From the NCBI RefSeq assembly GCF_029223885.1, contig NZ_CP119409.1, positions 4,020,501 through 4,084,500 of the forward strand: a DNA stretch of 64,000 nt, in the 5' to 3' direction. Made by a program: the position numbers and the translations under genes. Below are positions 38,627-48,170 of the stretch, piece by piece. This DNA comes from Pararhizobium gei. Lineage in GTDB: Bacteria > Pseudomonadota > Alphaproteobacteria > Rhizobiales > Rhizobiaceae. The notes beneath the pieces were generated by a model. It saw only the letters and a list, made by a program, of their open reading frames with translations. It was not told where the DNA came from and made no database searches. Every line of letters starts with the position of its first letter. The first letter of the stretch is position 1.

Positions 38627-38655
38627 ATCATACCCCATCTGCCCGCACATGAAAG
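38627..38655 (-). promoter_or_regulatory. predicted promoter of the small RNA
   Basis: TATGAT (38632-38627) and CTTTCA (38655-38650) lie 17 bases apart on the minus strand. Transcription would start near 38620, directly before the first hairpin. CTTTCA shares four of six bases with the heat-shock sigma -35 box CTTGAA, which controls related RNAs elsewhere; the sigma factor is not certain. Confidence 0.4.
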
Positions 38656-38819
38656 AGACATTGCTGCAGTGCAGCTATGCAGAGAACGCATAACTGGAAC
38701 GCCCCTTCCTTCCCTTTACAAGGTGGGTTGATCGCCCGACTGTATCTGGCAGGTTCTGCGGATAAACAACCTTCAAGCATACCGGCTATAAGGGAATTCC
38801 AGGCTATACGGGCTTTGGA

Positions 38820-39050
38820 TCAGGCTGCAATGTCGGCGATCTCGCCGAACTGGATCAGGATACGAGGTGAGGTCATGTCGCCGCTCTCTTCGTCCACCTG
38901 GACGGAGTAGGCCGCGACGCCGACATGGCGTGGAGCCATCGCCGTTGCAATTTTTTCGGCACTGACCGCATTCGACGCCTGACGCATTTCACCGGGTGCC
39001 AGGCCGCCGCGGACCCGCTTGAACGGCAGGATGATGAATTTTTCGGCCAT
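38820..39050 (-). CDS. small conserved-looking protein (76 aa)
   Basis: I do not recognise this family. The protein begins MAEKFIILPFKRVRGGLAPGEMRQA, is soluble, and has a mixed alpha/beta appearance with a C-terminal strand-rich half. GAGGAA stands seven bases before the ATG. It lies between the small RNA locus and a divergent zinc-ribbon gene. Its coding pattern looks genuine, and the size is typical of rhizobial proteins of unknown function. Confidence 0.6.
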   Translation of the reverse strand: MAEKFIILPFKRVRGGLAPGEMRQASNAVSAEKIATAMAPRHVGVAAYSVQVDEESGDMTSPRILIQFGEIADIAA

Positions 39051-39223
39051 GATGCGTTCCTCGATATACCGTTCTCTTAATGTTCTCTAATTGGACACAG
39101 GTCAAGCATTATCGGAACGGGACGGTCCGCTTCGGGAAGCAGTGCTGGCGACATTCCCTGCAGGTCTGGAAAAAGCGCCCGTTCGTCTCCATCTACAAAC
39201 CGCGACATGTTGCGGAGAAAAAC

Positions 39224-39388
39224 ATGGAAACCGGCACCCAACATCTTGACGAACAGAAGATCGAGATTATCCCTCCGGCGCCCAAACCGCGCCAGGAAGT
39301 CAAGACCCTGCGCTGCGACTGTTGTCGGGAGCGCTTTGTATCGGATGACGAGGATTACGGGATCTGTCGACATTGCCTGGAATGTTGA
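39224..39388 (+). CDS. small zinc-ribbon-like protein (54 aa)
   Basis: This short acidic protein begins METGTQHLDEQ and ends with two cysteine pairs, CDCC and CRHCLEC, spaced by about 16 residues, as in a small zinc ribbon. GGAG lies six bases before the ATG. The frame can be opened to 39080, but the extension is basic and has no ribosome site. It is convergent with the esterase gene, whose stop is five bases away. Function unknown; nucleic-acid or protein binding is possible. Confidence 0.6.
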   Translation: METGTQHLDEQKIEIIPPAPKPRQEVKTLRCDCCRERFVSDDEDYGICRHCLEC

Positions 39389-39393
39389 TTGCT

Positions 39394-40476
39394 TCAGCGA
39401 AGAAGTCCTGCCGTCCGCAGCGCCTTTTCAATAACCGATTGTATCGGGTTTACGGTTTCCGCATCGGGCATTGACTGCCCGGAAACATCTGCTGCCGGCT
39501 GCGGTGCAGCGCTTGGCCGGCGGTCGAAGGATGCGACAAGACCCCATGAGCGCGCGATATGCAGCGTCGAGGATATGCCGACATCGAGCATGAAAGGCCC
39601 GCTCTTGCCGTAGCCCGACGCGACGTCGAGAGGCGTTCCATGGGCAAGGCCAGAGATCTGATAGAGCTCGATGACATCCTCGCCCGCGCTGCTGCGCCAA
39701 ACGGTCCGCGAATGCCCGTCGATCTTGTCTGACATAGTGGGCCGGCTGCCTGCACCGTGCACGCCGCGCCATTGCTCCACGATTGCAACTGCAGCCGCCG
39801 GAACGACTGTCGTATCGCTTGTGCCATGCCAAATCGAGATGCGCGGCCAGGGTCCTGTGTGTGGTGCCCCGCTTTCCAGCTTGCTCTGCAAAACCGCCGG
39901 CGTCGGGATACCGTGGCCGCGCATCCGGTCGAAGGCTTCCGGCACCGTCGATGCGGTCGCGTAGGGAAGCCCGGCTATGATGGCCCCGCCGGCGAAAACC
40001 TCGGGATAAGTCGCCAGCATGGCATTGGCCATGGCGCCGCCAGCCGACAGGCCTGTGATGAAGATGCGCCGTTCGTCGATTCCATGCGCCGCCGTTACCG
40101 ACGCGATCATCTGCCGGATCGACAGAACCTCGCCGTCGTCGCGACGAATGTCCTGCGGATTGAACCAGTTGAAGCAGAGATTGCTGTTGTTGGCATGAAC
40201 CTGCTCAGGGAAAAGAACGATAAAACCATAATCATCCGCGAGCTTCGACCATCCGGATCCAAGATCGTAGCCAGACGCCGTCTGCGTGCAGCCGTGAAGC
40301 ACGACGACGAGCGGCGGCGAGGCGGCCAGTTGCTTGGGCACATGATACCAGGCGGATAACGCCCCTGGATTGCTGCCAAACCCCTGAAGTCGCTGCAGAC
40401 GGGACGCCGTCGCAGGACCACCGGTCTGGCCGCGAAGCCGTGCAAGACGTTCAATCGTATCGGCCATGGATCTCAT
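39394..40476 (-). CDS. PHB-depolymerase-family esterase (alpha/beta hydrolase)
   Basis: This is an alpha/beta hydrolase of 360 residues. Visible are the oxyanion loop HGCTQTA (residues 61-67), the nucleophile elbow GLSAGGAM (Ser144), an acid in HGTSDTTV, and the catalytic histidine in LAHGTPL. This is the esterase/depolymerase family (LpqC-like) that includes extracellular and intracellular short-chain polyester or feruloyl esterases. No signal peptide is visible, so it is probably cytoplasmic. GGAGG stands six bases before the ATG at 40476. It stands alone. Confidence 0.87.
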   Translation of the reverse strand: MRSMADTIERLARLRGQTGGPATASRLQRLQGFGSNPGALSAWYHVPKQLAASPPLVVVLHGCTQTASGYDLGSGWSKLADDYGFIVLFPEQVHANNSNLCFNWFNPQDIRRDDGEVLSIRQMIASVTAAHGIDERRIFITGLSAGGAMANAMLATYPEVFAGGAIIAGLPYATASTVPEAFDRMRGHGIPTPAVLQSKLESGAPHTGPWPRISIWHGTSDTTVVPAAAVAIVEQWRGVHGAGSRPTMSDKIDGHSRTVWRSSAGEDVIELYQISGLAHGTPLDVASGYGKSGPFMLDVGISSTLHIARSWGLVASFDRRPSAAPQPAADVSGQSMPDAETVNPIQSVIEKALRTAGLLR

Positions 40477-40629
40477 CTATTGCCTCCAGCGTGGACGCCT
40501 TAGCGGCGCGCGCCTGTTAACACACGAACGGCACTATGGTTGCCGCACTGCACAAACTAATCCACTTACCTTTTAAAGCAATCATCGAGCGCTCCGTGGG
40601 ATACGTATAGGGGGCTTCGCGCCGGAGGT

Positions 40630-40653
40630 GGCAAGCCGCGCATCCGGCTTGCC
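40630..40653 (-). terminator. hairpin behind the Aas-like gene
   Basis: GGCAAGCCG (40630-40638) and CGGCTTGCC (40645-40653) form a perfect 9-bp stem with a six-base loop, 16 bases after the stop codon on the minus strand. There is no clear T-run. Confidence 0.5.
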
Positions 40654-40668
40654 AGCCCAGGGCCAGAC

Positions 40669-43600
40669 TCAGGCTGCCTGCCGCGATGCCAGCGCTTCCT
40701 CGGCCAATTTGCGTGCGGCGACGAAATCCACCTTGCCCGAGCCCAGCACCGGCACCTTGCCAACGGTCACGTCGGCAGGCACCATCATGTCCATGGCGCC
40801 ATTCGATTTGGCAAAAGCCAGGAACTCGCTACGGGTGGCCTGCGGGGCATCGGTGAGAAGAAACAGTCGCTCACCCTTCTTTGCATCCGGAAGGGACGAG
40901 ACGACGGAAAGGGCATCTGGCCAGAGCTTGCCGGCCAGCGCCTCGACGGCTGCCAGCGACACCATTTCCCCGCCGATCTTGGCGAAGCGCTTGGCACGGC
41001 CGCTGATCCTGACGAAACCTTCCGCGTCGATCGTGACGATGTCACCGGTATCGTGCCAGCCGCCGGCAAGCGGTTCGAGCACGCCGGGATTTTCGGTGCG
41101 CAAATATCCCGCCATCACATTGGCGCCGCGCACATGCAGGCGCCCGCCCTCCTCGATCCCCGGCACGGGCTCGAGCTTCCATTCCATGCCCGGCAAAATC
41201 TTGCCGACCGTGCCCGATTTGTTGAACATCGGCGTATTGATGGAGATGACCGGCGCGGCCTCGGTGACCCCGTAACCTTCCAGAATGCGCAGGCCGAATT
41301 TCTCCATATAGGTCTCCCGGGTCGAGGCTTTTACGGGCTCGGCCCCGGAGAAAATATAGCGGATCGAACGGAAGTCGTAGGGATGGGCGGTGCGGGCATA
41401 GCCGTTGAGGAACGTGTCGGTGCCGAAGATGATCGTCGCGTTCGAGGCGTAGATCAGTTCCGGGACGATGCGATAGTGCAGCGGCGAGGGATAGAAATAA
41501 ACCGGCACGCCGGAGATCAGCGGCAGAATGGTGCCGGCAGTCAGGCCGAAGGAATGGAACACCGGCAGGATGTTGAAGACCTTGTCGCCGGCATGGAAAT
41601 CGATGCGCGCGGCGGCCTGGGCGGCATTCGAGAGAATGTTGGCATGCGTAAGCACCACGCCCTTCGGCGTTCCCTCGGACCCCGATGTGAACAGGACGAT
41701 CGCGGGATCCTGCGCATTTGCCTTTCTCAAAGGCCGGCTCCTGCGCAACAGTCCGACGACCTTGTCGACAACAGTGAATGAGCTTCGCAGATCGTCGAGC
41801 CAGACGATCGTTACATGCTTTTCCATTTCCTCGATGACGGGCCCGAGCTTCGCCTGGGCAATGAAGGCGCGGGAGGTGAGGACATGCCTGACCTCGGCCG
41901 CGGTGCAGGCGGCCAGAATATTGCTGGCGCCGGCGGTAAAGTTCAGCATGGCCGGGACCTTCCCCGCTGTCATGACGCCAAGAAGCGTGGCAACGGCGCC
42001 ATTGGCGTTGGGCAGCATGACGCCCACCGTCTTTTCCGGAAACATGGTGATGAAACGGGCGCCAAGCACTGCTGCTCCCGTGAGAAGCTTGCCGTAGGAG
42101 AGGGAGCCGGTAACCGGATCCTCCGCCGCAAGCCGTCCCATGCCGCGTTCACGCGCCGTCTCGATGACCTTTTCCAGCACGGTCTTCGATGTGTCGGTGG
42201 TGCGGAACATCAGCATGGACATGACCTGATAGAGTGCAGCACCCGCGGCGATGCGCCGCTTCCGCCCTTTCAATTCTGCAGGCACATCAAGCCTGACCGG
42301 TTCGAGGATCGTCACCTTGACCTTCGGAAACAGACGGCGGCGAACCTGTCCGCCTGATAGCCGTGAGAAATAGCTTCTTTCCAGCCCGTCAATACGGACC
42401 GGCACGACCATCGAACCGGTCTTGTCGGCGACCATGGCCGCACCGTCGTAAACTTTCATGAGCGTGCCGGTGACCGTCAGGCGGCCTTCCGGGAAGATGC
42501 CGATCGAGTTGCCATCCTGCACGATCTTGATCAGCGACCGGGTTGCCATCGGCTTCGTGGGATCCAGCGGCAGGAATTTGCACATTTTCAGGAAAGGCTT
42601 GACCCACCAGGCCTGCGCGATCTTGTAGTCGATGGCAAAAACCGGTTCCTCCTCGGTAATCGCAAGGGCCAGGGCCCCGTCGAGGAAACTGACATGGTTG
42701 AGCGCGATGATCGGCGCCCTGCCCGCTTTCTTGATGTTTTCCAGTCCTTCCACCTCCAGGCGCATGAAGGCGCGGAACAAAATCGAGAGGAAATCCCGGA
42801 AGGGATTGGTCGGCAAGGTCGCCAGCATCAGCCAAGCAATGCCGATATTGAGGATGGACAGGCCGAGGATGATCATCGGAACCGACATCCCCGCAGCCTG
42901 CAGACCGGCCACCAGCGCGAGGCCGACGGTAATGAACATGGCGGAGAGCACATTGGCGGCGCCGATGACGCGGGCGCGACGGTCCTCATGCGCCCAGCTC
43001 TGCATGGCGGCAAAGGTCGGGACGGCCAAGAAGGCGCCGCCGACGGCCATGCCCGCGAGATCGATCGCCACGCGAACAGTGTTCTGGCCGGCAAAAAAGG
43101 CGCTTATCGTTTCGGCCTTGGCAATCGATTGCAAGCCCCAGAGGTTCCAGGCCAGATCCATGCCGAACAGGGCGATAATCAGCGTTCCGATCGGTGCGGG
43201 CAGCAGCACGACGCGGCCAGCCGACATCCATCCGGCAATGGCCGAGCCGATCGCGATCGAGACCGCAAAGACCGCGAGATAGGCGGGCACGACGACCTCC
43301 GAACCGCCGAGAATTTCCGTGACCATGATCGGCAGCATCGACATGACGAAGGCGCCGACGAACCAGAACCAGCAGTTCATCAAGGCCGAACGCCAGATGC
43401 GTGTGTCGTCCCGCAGTTCGCTGACAAGCGTGTAGCTCGATCGAAACACATTGCGGTCGACGACCAGACCGGGCGCTTTTGAGCCCGTGGGCGGGATCAT
43501 GCGCGCGGCGATCCAGCAGAGAACCGACAACCCCATCATCATCGGGCCGAAGACCCAGACATTTTCGCCCTTGGTAAAGGCAAGCGCTGCGACGATGGTG

Positions 43601-44061
43601 CCGGTGAGGATGGCGATGAACGTGCCGCCCTCGATCCAGGCATTGGCTTTCGGAAGATCCTTGCGTTCGAGATGATCCGGCAGGATGCCGTATTTGATTG
43701 GCCCGAACAGCGCGGAGATGACGCCGAAGCCGAACAGGGCCAGCATCAGGACCGGAATGGAGGAAAAGGCGATACCGACCACCGAAATGGCTGCGACGGC
43801 AATCTCCGAACGCTTCAGGATTTCGGCGAGCCAGGCCTTGTCATATTTGTCGGCCATTTGCCCGGCCATTGCCGACAGAAGCAGGAAGGGAAGGATAAAG
43901 ATACCACCCGCGACCGTGACCAGCGATGCGCCTTCCGACGCCATCTGGGCAAGAATGATGAACACCAATGTCTGCTTCAGGAAATTGTCGTTAAAGGCCG
44001 AGAGAAATTGCGTCCAGAATAGCGGCGCGAATTTCCTCGATGTCATCAGATTGCTGCGCAT
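40669..44061 (-). CDS. Aas-like fusion: LplT transporter, PlsC acyltransferase and acyl-ACP/CoA ligase
   Basis: The protein has about 1130 residues and three parts. The first (about 1-400) is an MFS/LplT-type lysophospholipid flippase with twelve hydrophobic segments. The second (about 430-600) is a PlsC acyltransferase with NHVSFLDG, the H-x4-D motif. The third (about 640-1130) is an AMP-forming ligase with FTSGSEGTPKG and the YGVTEAAP and GWHDTGD blocks. The combination re-acylates lysophosphatidylethanolamine after import. E. coli has LplT and Aas as separate proteins. The start is placed at the ATG at 44061, which has GGGGAA upstream; ATGs at 44094 and 44133 are possible. Confidence 0.9.
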   Translation of the reverse strand: MRSNLMTSRKFAPLFWTQFLSAFNDNFLKQTLVFIILAQMASEGASLVTVAGGIFILPFLLLSAMAGQMADKYDKAWLAEILKRSEIAVAAISVVGIAFSSIPVLMLALFGFGVISALFGPIKYGILPDHLERKDLPKANAWIEGGTFIAILTGTIVAALAFTKGENVWVFGPMMMGLSVLCWIAARMIPPTGSKAPGLVVDRNVFRSSYTLVSELRDDTRIWRSALMNCWFWFVGAFVMSMLPIMVTEILGGSEVVVPAYLAVFAVSIAIGSAIAGWMSAGRVVLLPAPIGTLIIALFGMDLAWNLWGLQSIAKAETISAFFAGQNTVRVAIDLAGMAVGGAFLAVPTFAAMQSWAHEDRRARVIGAANVLSAMFITVGLALVAGLQAAGMSVPMIILGLSILNIGIAWLMLATLPTNPFRDFLSILFRAFMRLEVEGLENIKKAGRAPIIALNHVSFLDGALALAITEEEPVFAIDYKIAQAWWVKPFLKMCKFLPLDPTKPMATRSLIKIVQDGNSIGIFPEGRLTVTGTLMKVYDGAAMVADKTGSMVVPVRIDGLERSYFSRLSGGQVRRRLFPKVKVTILEPVRLDVPAELKGRKRRIAAGAALYQVMSMLMFRTTDTSKTVLEKVIETARERGMGRLAAEDPVTGSLSYGKLLTGAAVLGARFITMFPEKTVGVMLPNANGAVATLLGVMTAGKVPAMLNFTAGASNILAACTAAEVRHVLTSRAFIAQAKLGPVIEEMEKHVTIVWLDDLRSSFTVVDKVVGLLRRSRPLRKANAQDPAIVLFTSGSEGTPKGVVLTHANILSNAAQAAARIDFHAGDKVFNILPVFHSFGLTAGTILPLISGVPVYFYPSPLHYRIVPELIYASNATIIFGTDTFLNGYARTAHPYDFRSIRYIFSGAEPVKASTRETYMEKFGLRILEGYGVTEAAPVISINTPMFNKSGTVGKILPGMEWKLEPVPGIEEGGRLHVRGANVMAGYLRTENPGVLEPLAGGWHDTGDIVTIDAEGFVRISGRAKRFAKIGGEMVSLAAVEALAGKLWPDALSVVSSLPDAKKGERLFLLTDAPQATRSEFLAFAKSNGAMDMMVPADVTVGKVPVLGSGKVDFVAARKLAEEALASRQAA

Positions 44062-44151
44062 GCCGGTTCCCCATTTGTCAAAACAGAAGGCCATAGAGAT
44101 GTTACGCAAAGGTTGAACCCGCAAACAACTCATTGGTGTGGTAAACGAATA

Positions 44152-44436
44152 TTAGCTCTCGCCATTGCGATTGAAATTAACAAGAAGCTTTTCCGTCTTG
44201 GCGTCTTCGATCCTGCGGATCAGCTTGTCCGATTCGGCGTTGTCGCGCAGCGTCTTGGTGATGTTGACCGTGGTCTGCACCAGCATCAGGATCCCCATGG
44301 TGAGATAGCCCTTGCCCCAAAGATCGAGCGGCATGGTGTAGAGGCCAGCAGCGAGCATGAAGGCCGCGGTGCCGAAGGAAATATAGGAAAAGCTCACCCA
44401 GCTGGAGGAGTGCTTTTGAATGCTGTCGGTCATCAT
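44152..44436 (-). CDS. YiaAB two-helix membrane protein
   Basis: This small inner-membrane protein of 94 residues has two hydrophobic helices (about residues 17-35 and 42-58) and the YiaA/YiaB-domain sequence SWVSFSYISFGTAAFMLAAG. AAAGGA lies five bases before tandem ATGs (44436, 44433). It is divergent from a TetR gene across a 270-bp region with three operator copies, and that regulator may control it. The function of YiaAB is unknown. Confidence 0.82.
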   Translation of the reverse strand: MMTDSIQKHSSSWVSFSYISFGTAAFMLAAGLYTMPLDLWGKGYLTMGILMLVQTTVNITKTLRDNAESDKLIRRIEDAKTEKLLVNFNRNGES

Positions 44437-44611
44437 AATGGTCCTTTTTCAATAGTGACACCAGATCAAGCGGCGGAGTTCATGTGGTCGCCAAGGCAGG
44501 CAAGGACATCAACCGGATTTACTGACCGGGGTGCGTGCGGAAGGCTGCTTAAGACTAAGTCCGCCGCGCGCAATGAGCGAATTGATTTGAACATGCCCCG
44601 TCTCCGATGTA

Positions 44612-44683
44612 TGAACGGCGTTCATGAAACGAGATATATCGAATATCTGAACAACGTTCAAGAATTATTTTGAACGTTGTTCA
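44612..44683 (+). promoter_or_regulatory. three TetR operator-like palindromes before the TetR gene
   Basis: TGAACGGCGTTCA (44612-44624), TGAACAACGTTCA (44648-44660) and TGAACGTTGTTCA (44671-44683) share the palindromic pattern TGAAC-n3-GTTCA. The second and third also form a 14-bp inverted repeat with each other. They fill the region just upstream of the TetR gene and face YiaAB, so autoregulation with cooperative binding is likely. Confidence 0.65.
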
Positions 44684-44705
44684 CGACTTGAATTGGAATG
44701 GGTTA

Positions 44706-45317
44706 ATGAGTGGGCGAAGGGAAGAAAAGCGCGAGGATTTGCGGGCGCGTCTGATCGAGGCGGCCCGCAACCGCATCGCCGCCGATGGTTTGACGAACCT
44801 GAGGGCCCGTGACGTCACGCAGGACGCCGGCTGCGCACTTGGCGGCCTCTATACCGTGTTTGCCGATCTCGACGACCTGATTTTTCACGTCAACTCGGGC
44901 ACGCTGAAATCGCTGGAAGCGACATTTGCTCTCGCGGAGGTCAAGGACCGCACGCCCACGGATGAGTTGCGCAATCTTGCGCGTGGCTATCTGACTTTCG
45001 CCGTCAACCATCGTCATCTCTGGAAGGCTTTGTTCGAGCATCGCCTGTCGGAGGGGCGGGAATCACCCCAGTGGCATCTCGACGAACATCTGTTCCTGAT
45101 GGACGTGATCGCCGCGCCACTTGTCGACCTGCAGCCCGGCTTGTCCGCAGAAGAACGCGCCAGCCGCGCCCGCACGCTCTTTGGTGCGGTGCATGGCGTT
45201 ATCAGCATCAGTCTGGAAGCGCGGTTTGTCGGCGTTCCCACCGAAAAGCTCGAACGGGAACTCGACGACTTCGTACTGACCATCGCCGCCGGCTCGAAAG
45301 CCCGACAGAAGGATTGA
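44706..45317 (+). CDS. TetR-family transcriptional regulator
   Basis: The regulator has about 203 residues. The N-terminal helix-turn-helix reads LIEAARNRIAADGLTNLRARDVTQDAGCALGGLYTVFADLDDLI, typical of TetR. The C-terminal ligand domain resembles TetR_C_33-type domains. The ATG at 44706 starts MSGRREEKRED and is preferred because the alternative TTG at 44670 overlaps the third operator copy. The gene is convergent with ftsK. Ligand unknown. Confidence 0.85.
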   Translation: MSGRREEKREDLRARLIEAARNRIAADGLTNLRARDVTQDAGCALGGLYTVFADLDDLIFHVNSGTLKSLEATFALAEVKDRTPTDELRNLARGYLTFAVNHRHLWKALFEHRLSEGRESPQWHLDEHLFLMDVIAAPLVDLQPGLSAEERASRARTLFGAVHGVISISLEARFVGVPTEKLERELDDFVLTIAAGSKARQKD

Positions 45318-45341
45318 TCGCTCGACAAGCGATGTCTCCCA

Positions 45342-45370
45342 CGGGCAGGAACGCCGTCGCTCCCTGCCCG
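45342..45370. terminator. hairpin between convergent TetR and ftsK genes
   Basis: CGGGCAGG (45342-45349) pairs with CCTGCCCG (45363-45370) around a 13-base loop. There is no T-tract, so its efficiency is uncertain. Confidence 0.4.
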
Positions 45371-45382
45371 CAGCCTCGCTTC

Positions 45383-47908
45383 TCAATCGTCGTCAGGGAC
45401 AGGCGTTTCGATGCTATCGCGGACCCCGGAGAGGATCGTGCGTTTGCCGACATGGTTTGCCGCCCCCACGAGCCCTTCCTTTTCCATGCGCTCGACCAGC
45501 GAGGCGGCCCGGTTATAACCGATCTGCAAGCGGCGCTGGATGTAGGATGTCGAGCATTTCTTGTCTCTAAGCACCACCTTGACGGCCTTGTCATAGAGAT
45601 CGTTGCCGTCTTCCTCGGCCATTGCTCCCTTGTCGAACACGGCGCCGTCTTCTTCCGCAAGCTCGTCCGTATCTTCGGCATCTTCCGTCACGGTGCCGAG
45701 ATATTCCGGCCGCCCTTGCGTTTTCAGATGCGCGACAACCTTCTCGACTTCCTCATCGGATACGAACGGTCCATGAACACGGGCGATCCGCCCGCCGCCG
45801 ACCATGTGCAGCATGTCCCCCTGCCCCAGAAGATGCTCGGCGCCCTGTTCGCCGAGGATCGTCCGGCTGTCGATCTTGGAGGTGACCTGAAAGGAGATGC
45901 GCGTCGGAAAGTTGGCCTTGATCGTGCCGGTGATGACATCGACCGAGGGACGCTGCGTCGCCATGATCAGGTGAATGCCGGCCGCACGCGCCATCTGGGC
46001 CAGCCGCTGGATCGCACCCTCGATCTCCTTGCCGGCGACCATCATCAGATCTGCCATCTCGTCAACGATAACGACGATATAGGGCATGGGGGCGAGATCC
46101 ATTTCCTCCTGTTCGAAGATCGGCTCTCCGGTCGAGCGGTCGAAGCCGGTCTGGACCGAGCAGAGAATCGTCTCGCCTTTGGCCCGCGCAGAGGCAGCCC
46201 GCGCATTGAAGCCGTCGATATTGCGAACCCCGAGACGCGACATCTTCCGATAGCGGTCCTCCATTTCACGCACGGCCCATTTCAGCGCCATGACGGCTTT
46301 CTTGGGATCGGTGACCACCGGCGTCAGCAGGTGAGGAATGCCGTCATAGACCGACAGTTCCAGCATCTTCGGATCGACCATGATCAGGCGGCACTCCTCC
46401 GGCTTCAACCGGTAGAGCAGGGAGAGGATCATGGTGTTGATGGCAACAGATTTGCCCGACCCGGTCGTGCCGGCAACGAGCAGATGCGGCATCTTGGCAA
46501 GTTCCGCGACCACCGGTTCGCCGCCGATGGTTTTTCCAAGGCAAAGCGCCAGCTTGAAGCGTGTCTCGCCATAGCTTTCGGATTCGATCATCTCCCGGAA
46601 GTAGACGGTTTCCCGAATGGGATTGGGCAGTTCGATGCCGATGACATTACGGCCGGGAACGACCGCGACACGCGCCGACAACGCCGACATCGACCGGGCG
46701 ATATCGTCGGACAAACCGATGACCCGCGAGGATTTCACGCCCGGCGCAGGTTCGAATTCGTAAAGGGTGACGACCGGGCCGGGCCGGACATCGATGATCT
46801 CGCCGCGGATGCCGAAATCTTCAAGAACGCTTTCCAGCAGGCCGGCGCTCTGCTCAAGCGCTTCCTGGCTGATGATCGCGGTTTCCTGGGTCAACGGCTC
46901 CTGCAGCAGGGTGACAGGGGGAAACTCATATTCGCCGCTCGCCACCGGTACTCGAGCCGTTCTTTTCACAGGCTGCGGCGCGGCGATCACGATCCTCTCG
47001 ACCGGCGGATCGATAACGACCTCGGCCGGCGCGCTATCGTCTTCAGACTGAAGGGCAGGCGCTGGCTCGCATGGGGGCTCAACGATTTCGCTTTCCATTG
47101 CCTGCAAAGGCGGCAACTGGGGGGCGGTCGCCGCGGCCTGCCAAATCGCGGATAAACCGATCGATTGCGGTCCGGCTGCACGCACACCGATCTCGCGGTA
47201 AAGTCCAGTCACCGAATGAAGCGCTGGTACAACGTCAGGAGCGTGCCATCGTGCCGGCTCAACCTCGACATCCATCGCGGACGTCAGATCCATGGCGCTC
47301 CAGAACACGTCGTCCGACACATTGTACAGCGCGCTTGGCAGCTTCCTGGTCAGCCCTGCTTCCGTGGGCACATCGCTCTCTTTCGGCAGCAAGAATGCCG
47401 GATCGATCGGCATCTCCGAAGTCTCCGCAACGGCTACGGGCGGCACCTCGACTTCCTGCTTCAAGCGCATGGCCAACAATTGCACGCCGGATGCGCCTCC
47501 TGTTGCACCATCAGAAACCTGTTCTTGAGCAGCGAAGTCCTGCCGGAGAGCCTGTTGCGGAGGGACGCTTTCCGGCAATGGCGGTACGTCCGAACCCACT
47601 GCGGCCGGCTCACCCAATGCTCCGGTTTGCGCGCGCTTGGAATAGGCGCTTTCAGGCGTGCGTGTAAAACGGACATTCGGCCTCAGCATAAAGGCGCTTT
47701 GCCATACCGGCACGTCTTCACGCCCTTCGACCGAACTGGCAGCCAGAACATCCTCATCAGCACGCGAACCGCTGCCCGCCGAGAGATTATCCATCACCGG
47801 GGAAGAGGCAGGCCGATGGTCCATTTCCGGACCGAGTTCTCCACCCGTATTGTGCTCGGCTCCCGCTTGATTGAGGCGGTTTGGAAGATTTGTTCGGGAA
47901 AGACGCAT
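45383..47908 (-). CDS. FtsK/SpoIIIE-type DNA translocase lacking the membrane domain
   Basis: The protein has about 841 residues. There are no N-terminal membrane helices: the first 330 residues are a disordered, Pro/Glu/Ala-rich linker. Then follow the alpha and beta FtsK motor domains with Walker A GTTGSGKS (about residue 480) and Walker [12 protein letters not shown]-terminal winged-helix gamma domain ([28 protein letters not shown]) reads KOPS-type orienting sequences. Rhizobia commonly carry a full-length FtsK plus such a soluble paralogue. The ATG at 47908 is preferred over a TTG at 47926. A role in chromosome segregation is inferred. Confidence 0.88.
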   Translation of the reverse strand: MRLSRTNLPNRLNQAGAEHNTGGELGPEMDHRPASSPVMDNLSAGSGSRADEDVLAASSVEGREDVPVWQSAFMLRPNVRFTRTPESAYSKRAQTGALGEPAAVGSDVPPLPESVPPQQALRQDFAAQEQVSDGATGGASGVQLLAMRLKQEVEVPPVAVAETSEMPIDPAFLLPKESDVPTEAGLTRKLPSALYNVSDDVFWSAMDLTSAMDVEVEPARWHAPDVVPALHSVTGLYREIGVRAAGPQSIGLSAIWQAAATAPQLPPLQAMESEIVEPPCEPAPALQSEDDSAPAEVVIDPPVERIVIAAPQPVKRTARVPVASGEYEFPPVTLLQEPLTQETAIISQEALEQSAGLLESVLEDFGIRGEIIDVRPGPVVTLYEFEPAPGVKSSRVIGLSDDIARSMSALSARVAVVPGRNVIGIELPNPIRETVYFREMIESESYGETRFKLALCLGKTIGGEPVVAELAKMPHLLVAGTTGSGKSVAINTMILSLLYRLKPEECRLIMVDPKMLELSVYDGIPHLLTPVVTDPKKAVMALKWAVREMEDRYRKMSRLGVRNIDGFNARAASARAKGETILCSVQTGFDRSTGEPIFEQEEMDLAPMPYIVVIVDEMADLMMVAGKEIEGAIQRLAQMARAAGIHLIMATQRPSVDVITGTIKANFPTRISFQVTSKIDSRTILGEQGAEHLLGQGDMLHMVGGGRIARVHGPFVSDEEVEKVVAHLKTQGRPEYLGTVTEDAEDTDELAEEDGAVFDKGAMAEEDGNDLYDKAVKVVLRDKKCSTSYIQRRLQIGYNRAASLVERMEKEGLVGAANHVGKRTILSGVRDSIETPVPDDD

Positions 47909-48117
47909 CGGGACCTGCTCACTCAAAATTCACGGGCAAAAGGCTCCCTCAATTCAATAGAAAATAAAGGTTAATCACCCCTTTCCAGCTCGGCTTGTTT
48001 ACCGGATTTTCCAAGTCCGCCGCGTCTTCTCGCGAGCTAGGACCAGCAGCTGCGCCAGTCCGCAATGTCAAATAAAATACCGCTTTTGCACAGCGCGCCG
48101 ACTATCAAAAGGAAAAA

Positions 48118-48137
48118 GGGGCGGCACTGGCCACCCC
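48118..48137 (-). terminator. intrinsic terminator of the DUF1236 gene
   Basis: On the minus strand GGGGTGGC (48137-48130) pairs with GCCGCCCC (48125-48118) around a four-base loop, followed by TTTTTCCTTTT. It lies 34 bases after the stop codon and is a convincing rho-independent terminator. Confidence 0.75.
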
Positions 48138-48170
48138 TTCCTGGAAACATAAACAGCCACGATCTGCAGA

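Noticed and set aside
45071..47155. A 694-codon plus-strand frame opposite ftsK
   Set aside because: It is the antisense of a clear FtsK motor gene, has no family motif and is rich in His/Arg/Asp as typical of shadow frames in GC-rich DNA.
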